Assembly (NCBI GenBank): GCA_020735665.1
Contig: CP085928.1
Span: 2,154,501-2,218,500, forward strand
Source: Lachnospiraceae bacterium GAM79
GTDB lineage: Bacteria > Bacillota > Clostridia > Lachnospirales > Lachnospiraceae
Length of the DNA stretch: 64,000 nucleotides
Direction: 5' to 3'
This document shows positions 16,938 through 25,517 of this stretch, one piece after another (the first letter of the stretch is position 1; each line of letters opens with the position of its first letter). The notes beneath the pieces were generated by a model that made no database searches, was not told the origin of the DNA, and was given only the letters and a program-made list of their open reading frames with translations. The translations under genes were made by a program, and so were the position numbers.

Positions 16938-17370
16938 GTTCCACCTCTCCTTTGCCCAGATAAGTCCGCATCGTTTTTTCATTGTCACAGGCCGCTCGGA
17001 TCATTTTGGACAACAGCATCAGGTCATCGATGTATTGGGAGTATACGCAGAACACATCTTCGTCGGAGTCGAAGTGAAACAGATCCACGCCGCTGTTATT
17101 TTCCTCGAACTCCTGGATCACGCCCCGGGCAAGCCGCTCCCAGTCCTCGCTGTTGCCAATCAGTCCCAGCCGTCGGAATTCCTCTGTCCGGAACCCGTCA
17201 CTGATTTTCAGCAGAAGGGAGATCGCATAGGGGTGGTGGGGGATGAGAAAGAATGGCGCGATCTGCTCCAGCTTCGCCCAAATTTTGAAGGGCGGGCGCG
17301 GATCAGGTATCCATGGCAAGATTTCCCATTCGTCCTCCGGTCGGTTTCCGTATTGGCAAAGGTCTTTCAT
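16927..17370 (-). CDS. Imm51-like immunity protein
   Basis: This is a 147-residue soluble protein. The second half, with WERLARGVIQEFEENNSGVD, LFHFDSDEDVFCVYSQY and LMLLSKMIRAAC, resembles the Imm51 family, in which an FDSE.MF.aYS strand is typical. The N-terminal half is proline-rich (WEILPWIPDPRPPFKIWAKL) and may be an added segment. The assignment is moderate. Imm51 is thought to inhibit a secreted toxin domain. Confidence 0.55.
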   Translation of the reverse strand: MKDLCQYGNRPEDEWEILPWIPDPRPPFKIWAKLEQIAPFFLIPHHPYAISLLLKISDGFRTEEFRRLGLIGNSEDWERLARGVIQEFEENNSGVDLFHFDSDEDVFCVYSQYIDDLMLLSKMIRAACDNEKTMRTYLGKGEVEHEK

Positions 17371-17380
17371 AGTGTTCTCC

Positions 17381-17626
17381 TCATTCGATGTCGTTTCGTT
17401 CTTCTTTCACATCCAGTGGAGCGCCGTCCAGAGATGTGATCTGTGACAGTTCTGTTTCAGTCAGATTCTTCAGGAAAATGCAGTATTCGTCCGGGTGGCC
17501 TCCCACAAATTCCATTTTAGGCATTCCGATCTGCTGTGGGTCGGTGATCCACAGGCAAGGCTCTCCTGTTGCCCAAAACCGAGTCAGAGTAAGAATTTGG
17601 CCGTTGTAAATTACTTTCTGCTCCAT
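17381..17626 (-). CDS. Small hypothetical protein
   Basis: ATG 17626 is preferred because AGGAGGG lies six bases ahead of it. The 81-residue product begins MEQKVIYNGQILTLTRFWAT and looks beta-rich, with WITDPQQIGMPKMEFVGGHP and a short acidic tail. No family is recognised. The ribosome site overlaps the end of the zinc-ribbon gene above, so the pair is probably coupled. Confidence 0.55.
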   Translation of the reverse strand: MEQKVIYNGQILTLTRFWATGEPCLWITDPQQIGMPKMEFVGGHPDEYCIFLKNLTETELSQITSLDGAPLDVKEERNDIE

Positions 17627-17628
17627 CC

Positions 17629-18228
17629 TCATCCCTCCTGTAACTTCTTCAGCAGTTTCACGATCCGCTCCCGGTTCTTTGCGGTTTTCATGAAGGTGGG
17701 GAGATGGTCAGCCTGGGTCATTTTCGCTCTTCCCATCGGCTTTTCCCGCAAATCGGCACTGAGATAGTTGATCAGATAGGCAAGGTGCTCCCGGTTGAGG
17801 GCCCAGACTGGCTTACCCTGGAAGGAGGTCAAAAACCAAAGTTCCAGGCCGAAATAAGGTTCTCGTCCGTCCTGAATATCAGCAATATAGGAGAAAGCCT
17901 CTGCTGTTTTATGAACTTCTCCCGACATGGTTGTTCCACAATAGGGACAGGCCACATGGAGAACGGAAAAGTGCTTCCTTTCCTCATCTTCAATATCCAC
18001 CCGGTAGTACCTGCCGCAGTTTTTGCACTGGTTATGGACATCGTAGCGGTAAATCGTCCGGTCACGGGTCTCCTGATGGCCGCAACTCAAACAGCGGAAA
18101 TAGGCGTTATCCTCATCCGCTGTCACCACACCCGCGCCGTGGCACTTGGGGCATTTCACCTGAATGCCGGAGGTCAGGGCGTTGTATGCACTGTATGTAA
18201 AGTAGGGTTTATCGACGATTCGGCTCAT
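17629..18228 (-). CDS. Zinc-ribbon protein
   Basis: Starting at ATG 18228 the protein is 199 residues. It carries three cysteine knuckles: CPKCHGAG, FRCLSCGHQE and CKNCGRYY, plus a later CPYCGTTM, so one or two zinc ribbons. The C-terminal half includes WFLTSFQGKPVWALNREHLA and is helical. Related TFIIS-like proteins are scattered in immunity clusters and their role is unknown. The longer frame to 18276 would overlap the previous gene and lacks a ribosome site. Confidence 0.6.
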   Translation of the reverse strand: MSRIVDKPYFTYSAYNALTSGIQVKCPKCHGAGVVTADEDNAYFRCLSCGHQETRDRTIYRYDVHNQCKNCGRYYRVDIEDEERKHFSVLHVACPYCGTTMSGEVHKTAEAFSYIADIQDGREPYFGLELWFLTSFQGKPVWALNREHLAYLINYLSADLREKPMGRAKMTQADHLPTFMKTAKNRERIVKLLKKLQEG

Positions 18229-18245
18229 GCGCCCACACACTCCTT

Positions 18246-18482
18246 TCATCCGTCTTTCTCTAAATAAAATCCCCATACGCAGTTGGAGAACTCTCCAGCA
18301 GCAAAGCGGTGGATCTGCCCATCAATCTCTACCTGCCAGACCTCGAAGGTATGGTCTTGGTGATAGATGGGGTCTTTGATTTTTACCCGCTTGCCGGTGG
18401 TTTGCCAGTCGTAGTCAAAGATGTTCACACCGAACAATTTGCATTGACCGTCCGGGCCAAAGGTTTCATATTCCCAAGCCAT
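18246..18482 (-). CDS. Small hypothetical protein
   Basis: The ATG at 18482, seven bases after GTGAGG, gives a 78-residue protein beginning MAWEYETFGPDGQCKLFGVN. A GTG at 18494 would add four residues. The sequence alternates short strands (GKRVKIKDPIYHQDHTFEVW, then DGQIHRFAAGEF), suggesting a small beta-barrel. No family is recognised. It is tightly packed between its neighbours. Confidence 0.55.
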   Translation of the reverse strand: MAWEYETFGPDGQCKLFGVNIFDYDWQTTGKRVKIKDPIYHQDHTFEVWQVEIDGQIHRFAAGEFSNCVWGFYLEKDG

Positions 18483-18490
18483 GTGATGCC

Positions 18491-19450
18491 TCACAATTCC
18501 GTGCGCTGCCAGCCGTTCAGCCGCTCCTGCACCGCATCAATCTTCCAGCCTTCGCCCACACGCTTCATAAGAAAGCGGCGGTCAAAGCCGATGTTTTTCT
18601 CCCTGGTGTAGATGTAGAGCTTGTTTTTGGTGATCTGCTCTGCGTCAAGGAATTCTTCCCCGTTGTAGGTGCCCTGGGCGCTGTATGAGAGGCCCAGAGG
18701 TCGATAGCCCGGACGGGGCTTTTCGTTCACATACTTCTCCCAGATCGCCAGCAGGCGGGGCACCGCCTCAGCATCTTCAAACCCGGCCTGCTCCATATAC
18801 TGCTCCCATTCTGTCATTTCGGCAAAAAAAGCGGACAAGATTCTGCGACATTCCGCCGCCGCCTGTTCATCCAGCTGGACGGGCTTTTTGGCCTTTTCCC
18901 GCTGGAGCCGGGAGAAGTGTTCCATCTGCTCCTTGGCAAATTGCACATGGGCCACCGGCTTGATATAGTTGTTGCCGGCGATGGCCAGCAGGCCCTCGTA
19001 TGTCACAGCGGTATGGTCAATCTGGATGTGGGAGAGTTTGGAGATGGAGGCTGCCTGGAGCAGACCGGCATCATCCAGCCCGGTGCGGTTAAGGGTCAAA
19101 AGATCCAGCTTGCAGCCTTGCAAGGCGGACAGGCCCCTGCCGTGAATGGCGGAATTGCCGTCCAACAGCAGATAGCGTAGCTTTGGCATAGCGGAAAAGA
19201 CGGGGAAACAGGCGTCAGTGAGCGCGCCGTCCTCCACACCGAAATTCACCATGCTTTTGTGCCCGGCAAAGGGGGCAAGCAGTTCATCCGTCGCCGGATA
19301 ATCTTTCACATGGAATCCCACCAGGCTGTAACCGGCCAGCCGCTCCATGAGTTCCATGGTCAGCTCCGGAATTTCAAATTTCTTTTCTCCGTCTAAGGTC
19401 AGGACACCGTTTTCCCAGTCCGCTGTCCGCGCCCGTTTTGGTAATTCCAT
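18491..19450 (-). CDS. Leucine-rich-repeat plus NTF2-fold-like protein
   Basis: This is a 319-residue protein. Residues about 60-170 form irregular leucine-rich repeats (LRYLLLDGNSAIHGRGLSAL, then DLLTLNRTGLDDAGLLQ). A charged linker follows. Residues about 205-319 look like an NTF2-type domain, with a helical start, a TYNGEEFLDAEQITKNKLY middle and strands FDRRFLMKRVGEGWKIDAVQ. NTF2-fold immunity proteins are a known class, so a recognition repeat joined to an immunity domain is plausible. The domain call is by pattern only. Confidence 0.65.
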   Translation of the reverse strand: MELPKRARTADWENGVLTLDGEKKFEIPELTMELMERLAGYSLVGFHVKDYPATDELLAPFAGHKSMVNFGVEDGALTDACFPVFSAMPKLRYLLLDGNSAIHGRGLSALQGCKLDLLTLNRTGLDDAGLLQAASISKLSHIQIDHTAVTYEGLLAIAGNNYIKPVAHVQFAKEQMEHFSRLQREKAKKPVQLDEQAAAECRRILSAFFAEMTEWEQYMEQAGFEDAEAVPRLLAIWEKYVNEKPRPGYRPLGLSYSAQGTYNGEEFLDAEQITKNKLYIYTREKNIGFDRRFLMKRVGEGWKIDAVQERLNGWQRTEL

Positions 19451-19461
19451 AGCGTGCCTCC

Positions 19462-20409
19462 TTATTCCTGCTCTTTGTAACTGGCTTCAATGTCGATGAA
19501 GCGCACATACACGGCGCAGACTTCGCCCTTGGCGTCATAGCCGAAGTAGACGGGATAGTAACCGTCACCCCAGCCGGAAGCGAAGATGGGCAGGTTGCAG
19601 TCCGTGTCCGGCACCGTCCAGTTGAGCCAGTCGCCGTAGTCCCCCTGATATTTTGGGTGGGCTTGGGCGTTTTCCTCCAGTAAGTCACAGAACAAGTCGT
19701 TGTAGGGGTCGATGTCCGGGTCCACCTCCAGCCGCTTGGCCCAGTATGTCTTGAAGGCCGCCTGGGTCTGGATGTCCGCAATACACCCCATCCCGGCATC
19801 CACGCCGAAACCGAAGTAGTCGTCATCTCCCAGCGCCGTGTCCAACTCCTCGTTGCCCACCATGCCCAGCTCATAGCGGACAGGCTTCTTCTGAGAAACC
19901 TCCACCTTGACGCAGGCGTAGCGGTCGCCGTATTGTTCGCTGGGTACCACGCAGATTTTCACGGGATAAGTTCCGGCGGGGATCGTTTGAAGGAACGGCA
20001 GAGTGTCCTCCAGTTCCACCAGCGGATCACAGGCGAAGATCTGCCCGGTGGGGAAATGGACGGCGCCGATGTCCAGTACATCCACCGCCATGTTCCCAAT
20101 CACTTTCTCTGTGAAATGGGCCTCCAAGTCATCTTTACAGGTCAGTTTATCCTTGATTGCTTCGTATTTGTTCAGCCATTCAGTTATAGGCATATCAGTT
20201 TCCTCCTGTTGATTCTGTTTCTTGATGTACAGACTCTTTGAGCCATCCCAGTAGCAGTTCACACACCGGCCATCCTGAAAATGATGGCCACAATTCGGGT
20301 AGCCATAGAGAATATGGGCACATTCCGGGCACAGCCCCATCATCTGTGAGGAGCCTTTGAAAAACAGGCTGCCGCACTCATCACTAAGGGCCAGTTCTTT
20401 TTCTGCCAT
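19462..20409 (-). CDS. Zinc-knuckle DUF4241 protein
   Basis: From ATG 20409 the protein is 315 residues. The N-terminal 60 carry a zinc ribbon (CPECAHILYGYPNCGHHF, then CVNCYWDG). The remainder is a full DUF4241 domain: MAVDVLDIGAVHFPTGQIFA, CDPLVELED, TIPAGTYPVKICVV, DDDYFGFGVDAGMGCIADI and the closing FASGWGDGYYPVYFGYDAKG. DUF4241 is frequent in polymorphic-toxin immunity loci. The GTG at 20418 is an alternative start. Confidence 0.85.
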   Translation of the reverse strand: MAEKELALSDECGSLFFKGSSQMMGLCPECAHILYGYPNCGHHFQDGRCVNCYWDGSKSLYIKKQNQQEETDMPITEWLNKYEAIKDKLTCKDDLEAHFTEKVIGNMAVDVLDIGAVHFPTGQIFACDPLVELEDTLPFLQTIPAGTYPVKICVVPSEQYGDRYACVKVEVSQKKPVRYELGMVGNEELDTALGDDDYFGFGVDAGMGCIADIQTQAAFKTYWAKRLEVDPDIDPYNDLFCDLLEENAQAHPKYQGDYGDWLNWTVPDTDCNLPIFASGWGDGYYPVYFGYDAKGEVCAVYVRFIDIEASYKEQE

Positions 20410-20414
20410 AGGGC

Positions 20415-20741
20415 TCACCAGTCCCGTTCCCGGATGGCCTCCTCGGTGTCAATAGGGATGCCAAACCACTCCAGAATGTAGGCCACGGTTGCCGCGATAC
20501 ATTCCCGTGCCACCGTTTCGATCTCGCTGTCGTGCTCGTCAAACTCCTCCTGGAGATCATTGATGCCGCAGACCGCCTCGTCCAGTGTTTCCTGCACCAC
20601 TTCGGTGTCGGTTTCGCCGCTTTCCAGCAGGTCGATGACCTTCTGAAGCTCGTCCTTTACCTTGTCTACCAAAAAAGCAGGATAGTAATTGTCCTGATAC
20701 ATCTCGTCCAGCAGTTTGTAATTGGGGTCAAATGCTTTCAT
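20415..20741 (-). CDS. DUF5713 family protein
   Basis: The ATG at 20741 follows AAAGGAGAAATCACG and gives 108 residues beginning MKAFDPNYKLLDEMYQDNYY. This is the DUF5713 pattern: PAFLVDKVKDELQKVIDLLE, then NDLQEEFDEHDSEIETVA and YILEWFGI. It is a small all-helical acidic protein. The molecular role is unknown, and members occur among immunity genes. Confidence 0.75.
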   Translation of the reverse strand: MKAFDPNYKLLDEMYQDNYYPAFLVDKVKDELQKVIDLLESGETDTEVVQETLDEAVCGINDLQEEFDEHDSEIETVARECIAATVAYILEWFGIPIDTEEAIRERDW

Positions 20742-20757
20742 CGTGATTTCTCCTTTC

Positions 20758-21303
20758 TCATTCAAACATCAAACCGTATGATTCGGTCAGGCTTCCGTCG
20801 TCCTCGTGAAATATACACTGATACAGAGGCTCACGCTGGGTTGCTTTGCGGAACCGCTCCAGAACCGGAGCCAGCGGCTCACCGTTAGGGATGCCGAGGG
20901 CATCAGACACCTGTTGCAAGCTGTCCATATCCATATCTTCCAAGTTACAGTTGCGCTGTCTCTGCCCATACTCCTCCAATGTTTTGGAATCTACATACTG
21001 CTTTGTGTCACAGCAGTCGTGCCAGCAGATACAGCTCACAAGCAGGGAAAAGAGGTCGTCCATGCTCTCGGCCAGACGGCCTGCCTCCCCTTCGCTGCTG
21101 TAATATCCAATGGAGCCATCTTCCAACAGGTGGTATTCTCCGCCGGAGCCATCTCTGGCAAAGGCCATGCCGGGCAGGGAAAAGGTGCATCGGCCTTCTG
21201 CGTCATCCCGCGGGGATAACTCATCCAGCAGGAAGAAGTCAAACAGCGAATCAAATTCATCCGCCAAATCAGGGTTTTCATGTAATATCTTCAAATAGTC
21301 CAT
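20758..21303 (-). CDS. SUKH-like immunity protein (tentative)
   Basis: This is a 181-residue acidic protein. Residues 35-95 (SLPGMAFARDGSGGEYHLLE, then DGSIGYYSSEGEAGRLAES and MDDLFSLLVSC) resemble the later strands and closing helix of SUKH-type domains, in which the protein reports on a position and helix after a GYYSSEGEAGR-like turn. The rest is helical. The family call is moderate. It starts at ATG 21303 after GGAGG. Confidence 0.55.
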   Translation of the reverse strand: MDYLKILHENPDLADEFDSLFDFFLLDELSPRDDAEGRCTFSLPGMAFARDGSGGEYHLLEDGSIGYYSSEGEAGRLAESMDDLFSLLVSCICWHDCCDTKQYVDSKTLEEYGQRQRNCNLEDMDMDSLQQVSDALGIPNGEPLAPVLERFRKATQREPLYQCIFHEDDGSLTESYGLMFE

Positions 21304-21319
21304 AGCCGTTTTCCTCCGT

Positions 21320-22324
21320 TTACGGTTCTTGGGTCATTTTGCGAAGCTGTTCCAGCCACAGCGTTTCTTCCATTATCTCATCATTTTGGTAAAAATGGTC
21401 TTTGTCGCGGGCCAGATGATCGGCAAGCGGAGCCGCATCCACAGGAGTGCAGACTGTGAAACTGTCCCGATCCGCCCCCTTGATCTCCCGGTTGAGGTAG
21501 TACACCCGCTTGGCATCGCGGGAATACCAGTGCCCAAGCAGCTCCCAGGAAGTCAGCTCTGCTTTTGGAAGCTGTTTGCCGTAGGCATAGATCCGCTTCT
21601 CATCTCTGGCAAAATAGGTATCACCCAACGAGCGGAAAGAGGAAACTTCCGCGCCCTTGATGATCTTCACCTTGCCGTCTCCGTTGTGGAAGTAGACCTG
21701 TCGGCTGTCCTTTGCATATCCCTGGGGCGCACCCGAATCGTTCTGGCCGTTGTCTAATACCTGGAAGGCTGCCAGCTCTACATCTGGTATTCTCCCGCTG
21801 GTGGTGTAGACAGCTGTTTTATCCATCGCGTAGGCATAGTTTAACACCCGAAACGACGCCGGGTCTGCTCCACGCAGGCGAATCCCGCTGAGAAAGCAGG
21901 CCGTAGAGGATTTTCCCCAGTAATGCCAACAGCAGAAGTCTTTGGGCGCAATACCCTTCAACAAGCCGTTTTCATATAGACCGGAGAAATAGACCGCTCC
22001 ATCCCGAAGGAAAAATTCGTTGTCCACCGGCTCTGTGTTGGTGAGCGGTTGGAGCATTTCTCCGTGCTCGGCTGTGATGCTCAACTCAATCTCATCGTCG
22101 CTGTAAACTAAGTAGAGTTCATGAGGGTCCTTTCTATCGAAATGCAGTTCAATGTCACAATATTTGAGAATCAAAGGTTTCCCGTCGCTTCTCATGGTGG
22201 AAACGGCATCGGGATTCCCGAAGATTTCTATGACCTCATCCTGCGACATTCCGAATTTCAGCGGTAAAATGTCCCGTGGATTCTGCAATATTTGATTGCG
22301 CCAAATCGTAAAGTCCTGTTTCAT
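21320..22324 (-). CDS. DKNYY-repeat protein
   Basis: This is a 334-residue protein. Residues 110-320 hold several DKNYY-type repeats of the form YA.D...VY..G..I..A: AMDKTAVYTTSGRIPDVELA, YAKDSRQVYF, FARDEKRIYAYGKQLPKAEL, YSRDAKRVYYLNREIKGADR and LARDKDHFY. Residues 15-75 form a separate domain (LKFGMSQDEVIEIFGNPDAV). DKNYY proteins are often in immunity clusters. The gene overlaps the next by four bases (ATGA) and is part of the operon. Confidence 0.75.
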   Translation of the reverse strand: MKQDFTIWRNQILQNPRDILPLKFGMSQDEVIEIFGNPDAVSTMRSDGKPLILKYCDIELHFDRKDPHELYLVYSDDEIELSITAEHGEMLQPLTNTEPVDNEFFLRDGAVYFSGLYENGLLKGIAPKDFCCWHYWGKSSTACFLSGIRLRGADPASFRVLNYAYAMDKTAVYTTSGRIPDVELAAFQVLDNGQNDSGAPQGYAKDSRQVYFHNGDGKVKIIKGAEVSSFRSLGDTYFARDEKRIYAYGKQLPKAELTSWELLGHWYSRDAKRVYYLNREIKGADRDSFTVCTPVDAAPLADHLARDKDHFYQNDEIMEETLWLEQLRKMTQEP

Positions 22325-22875
22325 AGTTTTTCGTCCAGTGCCTCCACAGTTTTCATGGCAGCGGAATCAAATTTGCACTGCCGCAGTTCCCGTTCGATCA
22401 GGGCAAACACATCTGGAAAGCACTCAATCTCATCCTGGTACTCATATTTCGCATACAGTTTCCCATACTCCGAGATCCAAACCTCTGCCGGGTAGTAGTA
22501 GCCGATGTGACCGATGGGCTGGCACTTCTGACCAGCTGCCTGCTCGATCTCCGCCAGCTCACAGCCGGACATATCCCGGAAATAGGCGTCCTCCAAATGG
22601 TTTTTAATTCCGTTGACCAGGTAAGGGAACAGAGCAAACTCAAAGTCAGCCGCCCATTTCAGCTTTTTCTGCGCCAGGTACCACTCGTAGCACAGGCCGA
22701 AATATTTGCGGTAAAACCGCTGGGTGGTCTTCATCATCGGGACGCCATGATCGGCGTAATACTTCTCCGCAATGGAAATATCCACACTGCGGCCTTCCTG
22801 CCATCCGGCGTACTCCATCAGCTGCTTGACCTTGCTGCCCAGGTCGCCAGAGATAGGGATGCGTTCTTTGATCAT
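22321..22875 (-). CDS. SUKH-3 family immunity protein
   Basis: This is a 184-residue protein with the SUKH-3 pattern: LMEYAGWQEGRSVDISIAEK at the start, a middle helix RFYRKYFGLCYEWYLA, then QPIGHIGYYYPAEVWISEYG, KLYAKYEYQDEIECF and a FPDVFALIEREL closing helix. SUKH-3 members protect cells from co-encoded toxins. It is translationally coupled to the DKNYY gene below by a 4-base overlap. Confidence 0.8.
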   Translation of the reverse strand: MIKERIPISGDLGSKVKQLMEYAGWQEGRSVDISIAEKYYADHGVPMMKTTQRFYRKYFGLCYEWYLAQKKLKWAADFEFALFPYLVNGIKNHLEDAYFRDMSGCELAEIEQAAGQKCQPIGHIGYYYPAEVWISEYGKLYAKYEYQDEIECFPDVFALIERELRQCKFDSAAMKTVEALDEKL

Positions 22876-22901
22876 TCAATTCACCTCCTGTCTGCTGCGA
22901 A

Positions 22902-23537
22902 TCAAAGTTCATTTGGATACCCGATCTTGTCCAGGCCCGCCTTGATTTCTTCCCATTCATTGCGCTTGGGGTTCAGTGCAGCGACCAGTTCTTTTGTTAC
23001 CGGCCCCCCATCAGCAAGCTGGCGCACAGCCTCCAAAGGCAGGTCTGCTGGGTAAAACCACTTTCCATACTTCACATAGGTCTGTGGATTGCCATCAATC
23101 GTGGGGAGCAAATCCTTGGATGCATCCTCGCCGTCCATGGGATTGCAGTTCCAGGTGGTGCCATCTTCCGTCCAGACGCAGAAGGTGCTTTTCATCTTTT
23201 TGACTTCACGGCTGCTCATGAGTTTTTGCAAAGCAGGGGGCATCCCATCTGTCAGGTCTTCGATACGGGGAAGTTTTTCCTCCCAGTCGTAGAGTTCAGA
23301 ATCCACGCCGTTAATCACGCAGCCTTCGGGCGCGAATAGGACAATCATACTCTGGTCGCTACCATCGGTGGCAAAGAATGCCTCCTTGCCTTTTCGCCAT
23401 GCGGGGTTGTATGTATAGTGGCGGATGAAGCTCCATTCCTCCTCCACCATGATGATGTCCAAAGCCGCCAGCCCTTTGCAGAAGTTTTTCAGGCGCTCCG
23501 CATTGGGAAGGCCAGATAAATCTTTTGTGGAAATCAT
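22902..23537 (-). CDS. Hypothetical immunity-type protein
   Basis: This is a 211-residue soluble protein. It begins with a helix (LPNAERLKNFCKGLAALDII), followed by SFIRHYTYNPAWRKGKEAFF, IVLFAPEGCVINGVDSEL and STFCVWTEDGTTWNCNPMDG. The pattern resembles a conserved family of stand-alone proteins found in many bacterial toxin-immunity regions, but I cannot name it. The frame starts at ATG 23537 after GGAGGATAACCAC. Confidence 0.6.
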   Translation of the reverse strand: MISTKDLSGLPNAERLKNFCKGLAALDIIMVEEEWSFIRHYTYNPAWRKGKEAFFATDGSDQSMIVLFAPEGCVINGVDSELYDWEEKLPRIEDLTDGMPPALQKLMSSREVKKMKSTFCVWTEDGTTWNCNPMDGEDASKDLLPTIDGNPQTYVKYGKWFYPADLPLEAVRQLADGGPVTKELVAALNPKRNEWEEIKAGLDKIGYPNEL

Positions 23538-23559
23538 GTGGTTATCCTCCTGTTTTTCA

Positions 23560-24159
23560 TCACCACAGCCGGTCGATCTGGGTATATATCATATTCGGTT
23601 CTCTGTCCATAAAACTGGTCAATGCGTCGGTGGGTTCTGTAAGCGGCATCACATTCAAAATGTCCAGCACATAATACCAGATCCCTGTGTCCCAGTCTCG
23701 AAACCTCCCATTGCAGATAGCCCGACCATAATCACCAGGAATCAAATCCAGTGCCAGCTCATTGAGGGGCTGTTTTTGCCCGGTCTTATCATAGGTATAT
23801 CGCTCCGGCATCGCACCAATATGCCAATCATAGCGGTAACGCACCTGGATTCCGGACTCCTGCTGAATCAGTTCAAAAGAGTGAACCCGCATTGTGCCAT
23901 TAAGCTTCCATTCCATCAGCCTGCGACAGTCCTTATTGATCTGAAATCCATCGGGCCTCTGTAGGATAGATACAAAGTGTGTAGGCAGGCCAAAGGAATA
24001 ATAAGAGAAGAAGTCTTTCGGCAGCCGCATCGCTCTGGGATACTGGTTTCGCTGTGCGGCGGCGTTTCCTCCCCGGCAGTCTTTATACCATTGCAGGCGG
24101 ATCTGCTGGATCAGAAGTGTGGGCAGATATTTTTCTCTTTTTCGTTCCTCAGCTCTCAT
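23560..24159 (-). CDS. Hypothetical protein
   Basis: This is a 199-residue protein with a basic N-terminus (MRAEERKREKYLPTLLIQQI) and a body rich in strands: RPDGFQINKDCRRLMEWKLN, GTMRVHSFELIQQESGIQVR, NGRFRDWDTGIWYYVLDILN. No family is recognised and no catalytic motif is evident. Its start overlaps the stop of the gene above by 11 bases, consistent with an operon. An immunity role is inferred from position. Confidence 0.55.
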   Translation of the reverse strand: MRAEERKREKYLPTLLIQQIRLQWYKDCRGGNAAAQRNQYPRAMRLPKDFFSYYSFGLPTHFVSILQRPDGFQINKDCRRLMEWKLNGTMRVHSFELIQQESGIQVRYRYDWHIGAMPERYTYDKTGQKQPLNELALDLIPGDYGRAICNGRFRDWDTGIWYYVLDILNVMPLTEPTDALTSFMDREPNMIYTQIDRLW

Positions 24160-24652
24160 GTGTAATACAGAAAATATCCTTGTTCAAATCAAAGTAGATT
24201 ACCAGCAGCTCGTCTGTGATCTCCGGGTTGAAGGACAGATCCATGATGAACACTTGTTGATCCATTTCGTCATCCACCAGACTACCAAACCGCTTGAGTT
24301 TCAAAAAGTCCACCATCTCGGCAAAGGACAGCTTGGATGGGGCTGTTCCCGGAAAAAGTTCCGCCGCAATATCTGAGCCTACATCGTCCCGGTGGAACTC
24401 CATGAAAAATGTCACAACGCTATGGTAGCGACTGTCCTCGTCCGCCAGCGCCGCTTTGATGGCGGTTTTGGCCTTCTCCGCCAATTTCTCCGCCTCATCC
24501 AGCATTTCTCCCACCGCATCCATGGCAGCAGGATCGCCGGTCAGTTCTTCCTCTACATCGAAGATAAAGGGTAGTCCCGATTCCTCGGGAAAGTTGAAGA
24601 TTTCCTCGCCGGGTGTATATGTAAAATCAATGCGTTTACAGTTCAGTTTCAT
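24149..24652 (-). CDS. DUF2004 family protein
   Basis: Starting at ATG 24652 behind AAGGAGGATAATATT, the protein is 167 residues. The second half (YHSVVTFFMEFHRDDVGSDI, then FAEMVDFLKLKRFGSLVDDE and LSFNPEITDELLVIYFDLNK) matches the DUF2004 type, which ends in a conserved DELLVIYFDL strand and a terminal ES. The first part includes an acidic helical insert. Function is unknown. The longer frame to 24676 overlaps the neighbour and has no ribosome site. Confidence 0.65.
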   Translation of the reverse strand: MKLNCKRIDFTYTPGEEIFNFPEESGLPFIFDVEEELTGDPAAMDAVGEMLDEAEKLAEKAKTAIKAALADEDSRYHSVVTFFMEFHRDDVGSDIAAELFPGTAPSKLSFAEMVDFLKLKRFGSLVDDEMDQQVFIMDLSFNPEITDELLVIYFDLNKDIFCITHES

Positions 24653-24665
24653 AATATTATCCTCC

Positions 24666-25505
24666 TTACCCCTCAATGTTGGCAGTTTTGAGGCCCTTTT
24701 TCAAGGAGCCGTAGACTGTCACTGCATGGTCGGTGAACATCTCGTCGCAGTCAAACCAAGCGGTGAAGCTGCCGCCGGAGGTGACGGACAGGCTGGTCAT
24801 GCTGATTCGCCGGGCAAGTTCTTCCTCCGTAATGGGGTCTGTTTCCGGATCACGGGGATTTTCCTCATCCTGAGAGAGCCAGTTGTTGGCCAGCCCGGTC
24901 AGGTTCTTGGCTGCAAGCTCTCGCATGGCCTTGTCCCAGGTTTCACAGTCGGCCAGCAGCTTCTTGGCGGCACTGCGGGCGCGGGTCCAGGAGGGCTTGC
25001 TCTCGGCATTGACCTCAAGGGAAAGAAGCACATCCTTTCCGCGCCACTGGATCTCACCCTCAAAGACATCATGGTCCTTGTCCAGTGTCAGTTCTCCCAG
25101 CACCTGGTCCTGGATCACGACCGGCTTGTGGTACTCGTCCAGAACGGTCTGAAGTTCCGGGCAGTCCTCATGGGCCTTGACCACCTGGGAGATACACCAG
25201 GGCCACGCCACCAAATCCTTTGCCCATTCTTCTTTCATCCGGCGGATCTTCAGGCGGCAGATCTGCTCGTTTTGAAAGCGTTCCCAGCCCTTATCGCTGT
25301 TTCGTTCCTCGTCTGTGACTGGCCACTCCAGCCGCTCCTCTTTGGTGGTAACTTTGCCGGTGTCACAGAACACCATGCCCAGCGTCACAACGGTCATTTG
25401 CCAAAAGCCACCCTTGTTGTTATATCCGCCCCCGATGCAGCGATTGATCAGAGCGACCACTTCCTGCTCCTCGGGCTCGTACATCTCATAAAATTCTTCA
25501 AACAT
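24666..25505 (-). CDS. DUF2262 domain protein
   Basis: This is a 279-residue protein. Residues 125-279 match DUF2262: VIQDQVLGELTLDKDHDVFE, IQWRGKDVLLSLEV, a helix with ARSAAKKLLADCETWDKAMR, ITEEELARRISMTSLSVTSG and the end DCDEMFTDHAVTVYGSLKKG. Residues 1-120 are an unnamed N-terminal domain with a WQMTVVTLGMVFCDTG segment. DUF2262 is a recurrent immunity-locus domain. A ribosome site (GGAG) lies ahead of ATG 25505. Confidence 0.8.
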   Translation of the reverse strand: MFEEFYEMYEPEEQEVVALINRCIGGGYNNKGGFWQMTVVTLGMVFCDTGKVTTKEERLEWPVTDEERNSDKGWERFQNEQICRLKIRRMKEEWAKDLVAWPWCISQVVKAHEDCPELQTVLDEYHKPVVIQDQVLGELTLDKDHDVFEGEIQWRGKDVLLSLEVNAESKPSWTRARSAAKKLLADCETWDKAMRELAAKNLTGLANNWLSQDEENPRDPETDPITEEELARRISMTSLSVTSGGSFTAWFDCDEMFTDHAVTVYGSLKKGLKTANIEG

Positions 25506-25517
25506 AGATCATTCTCC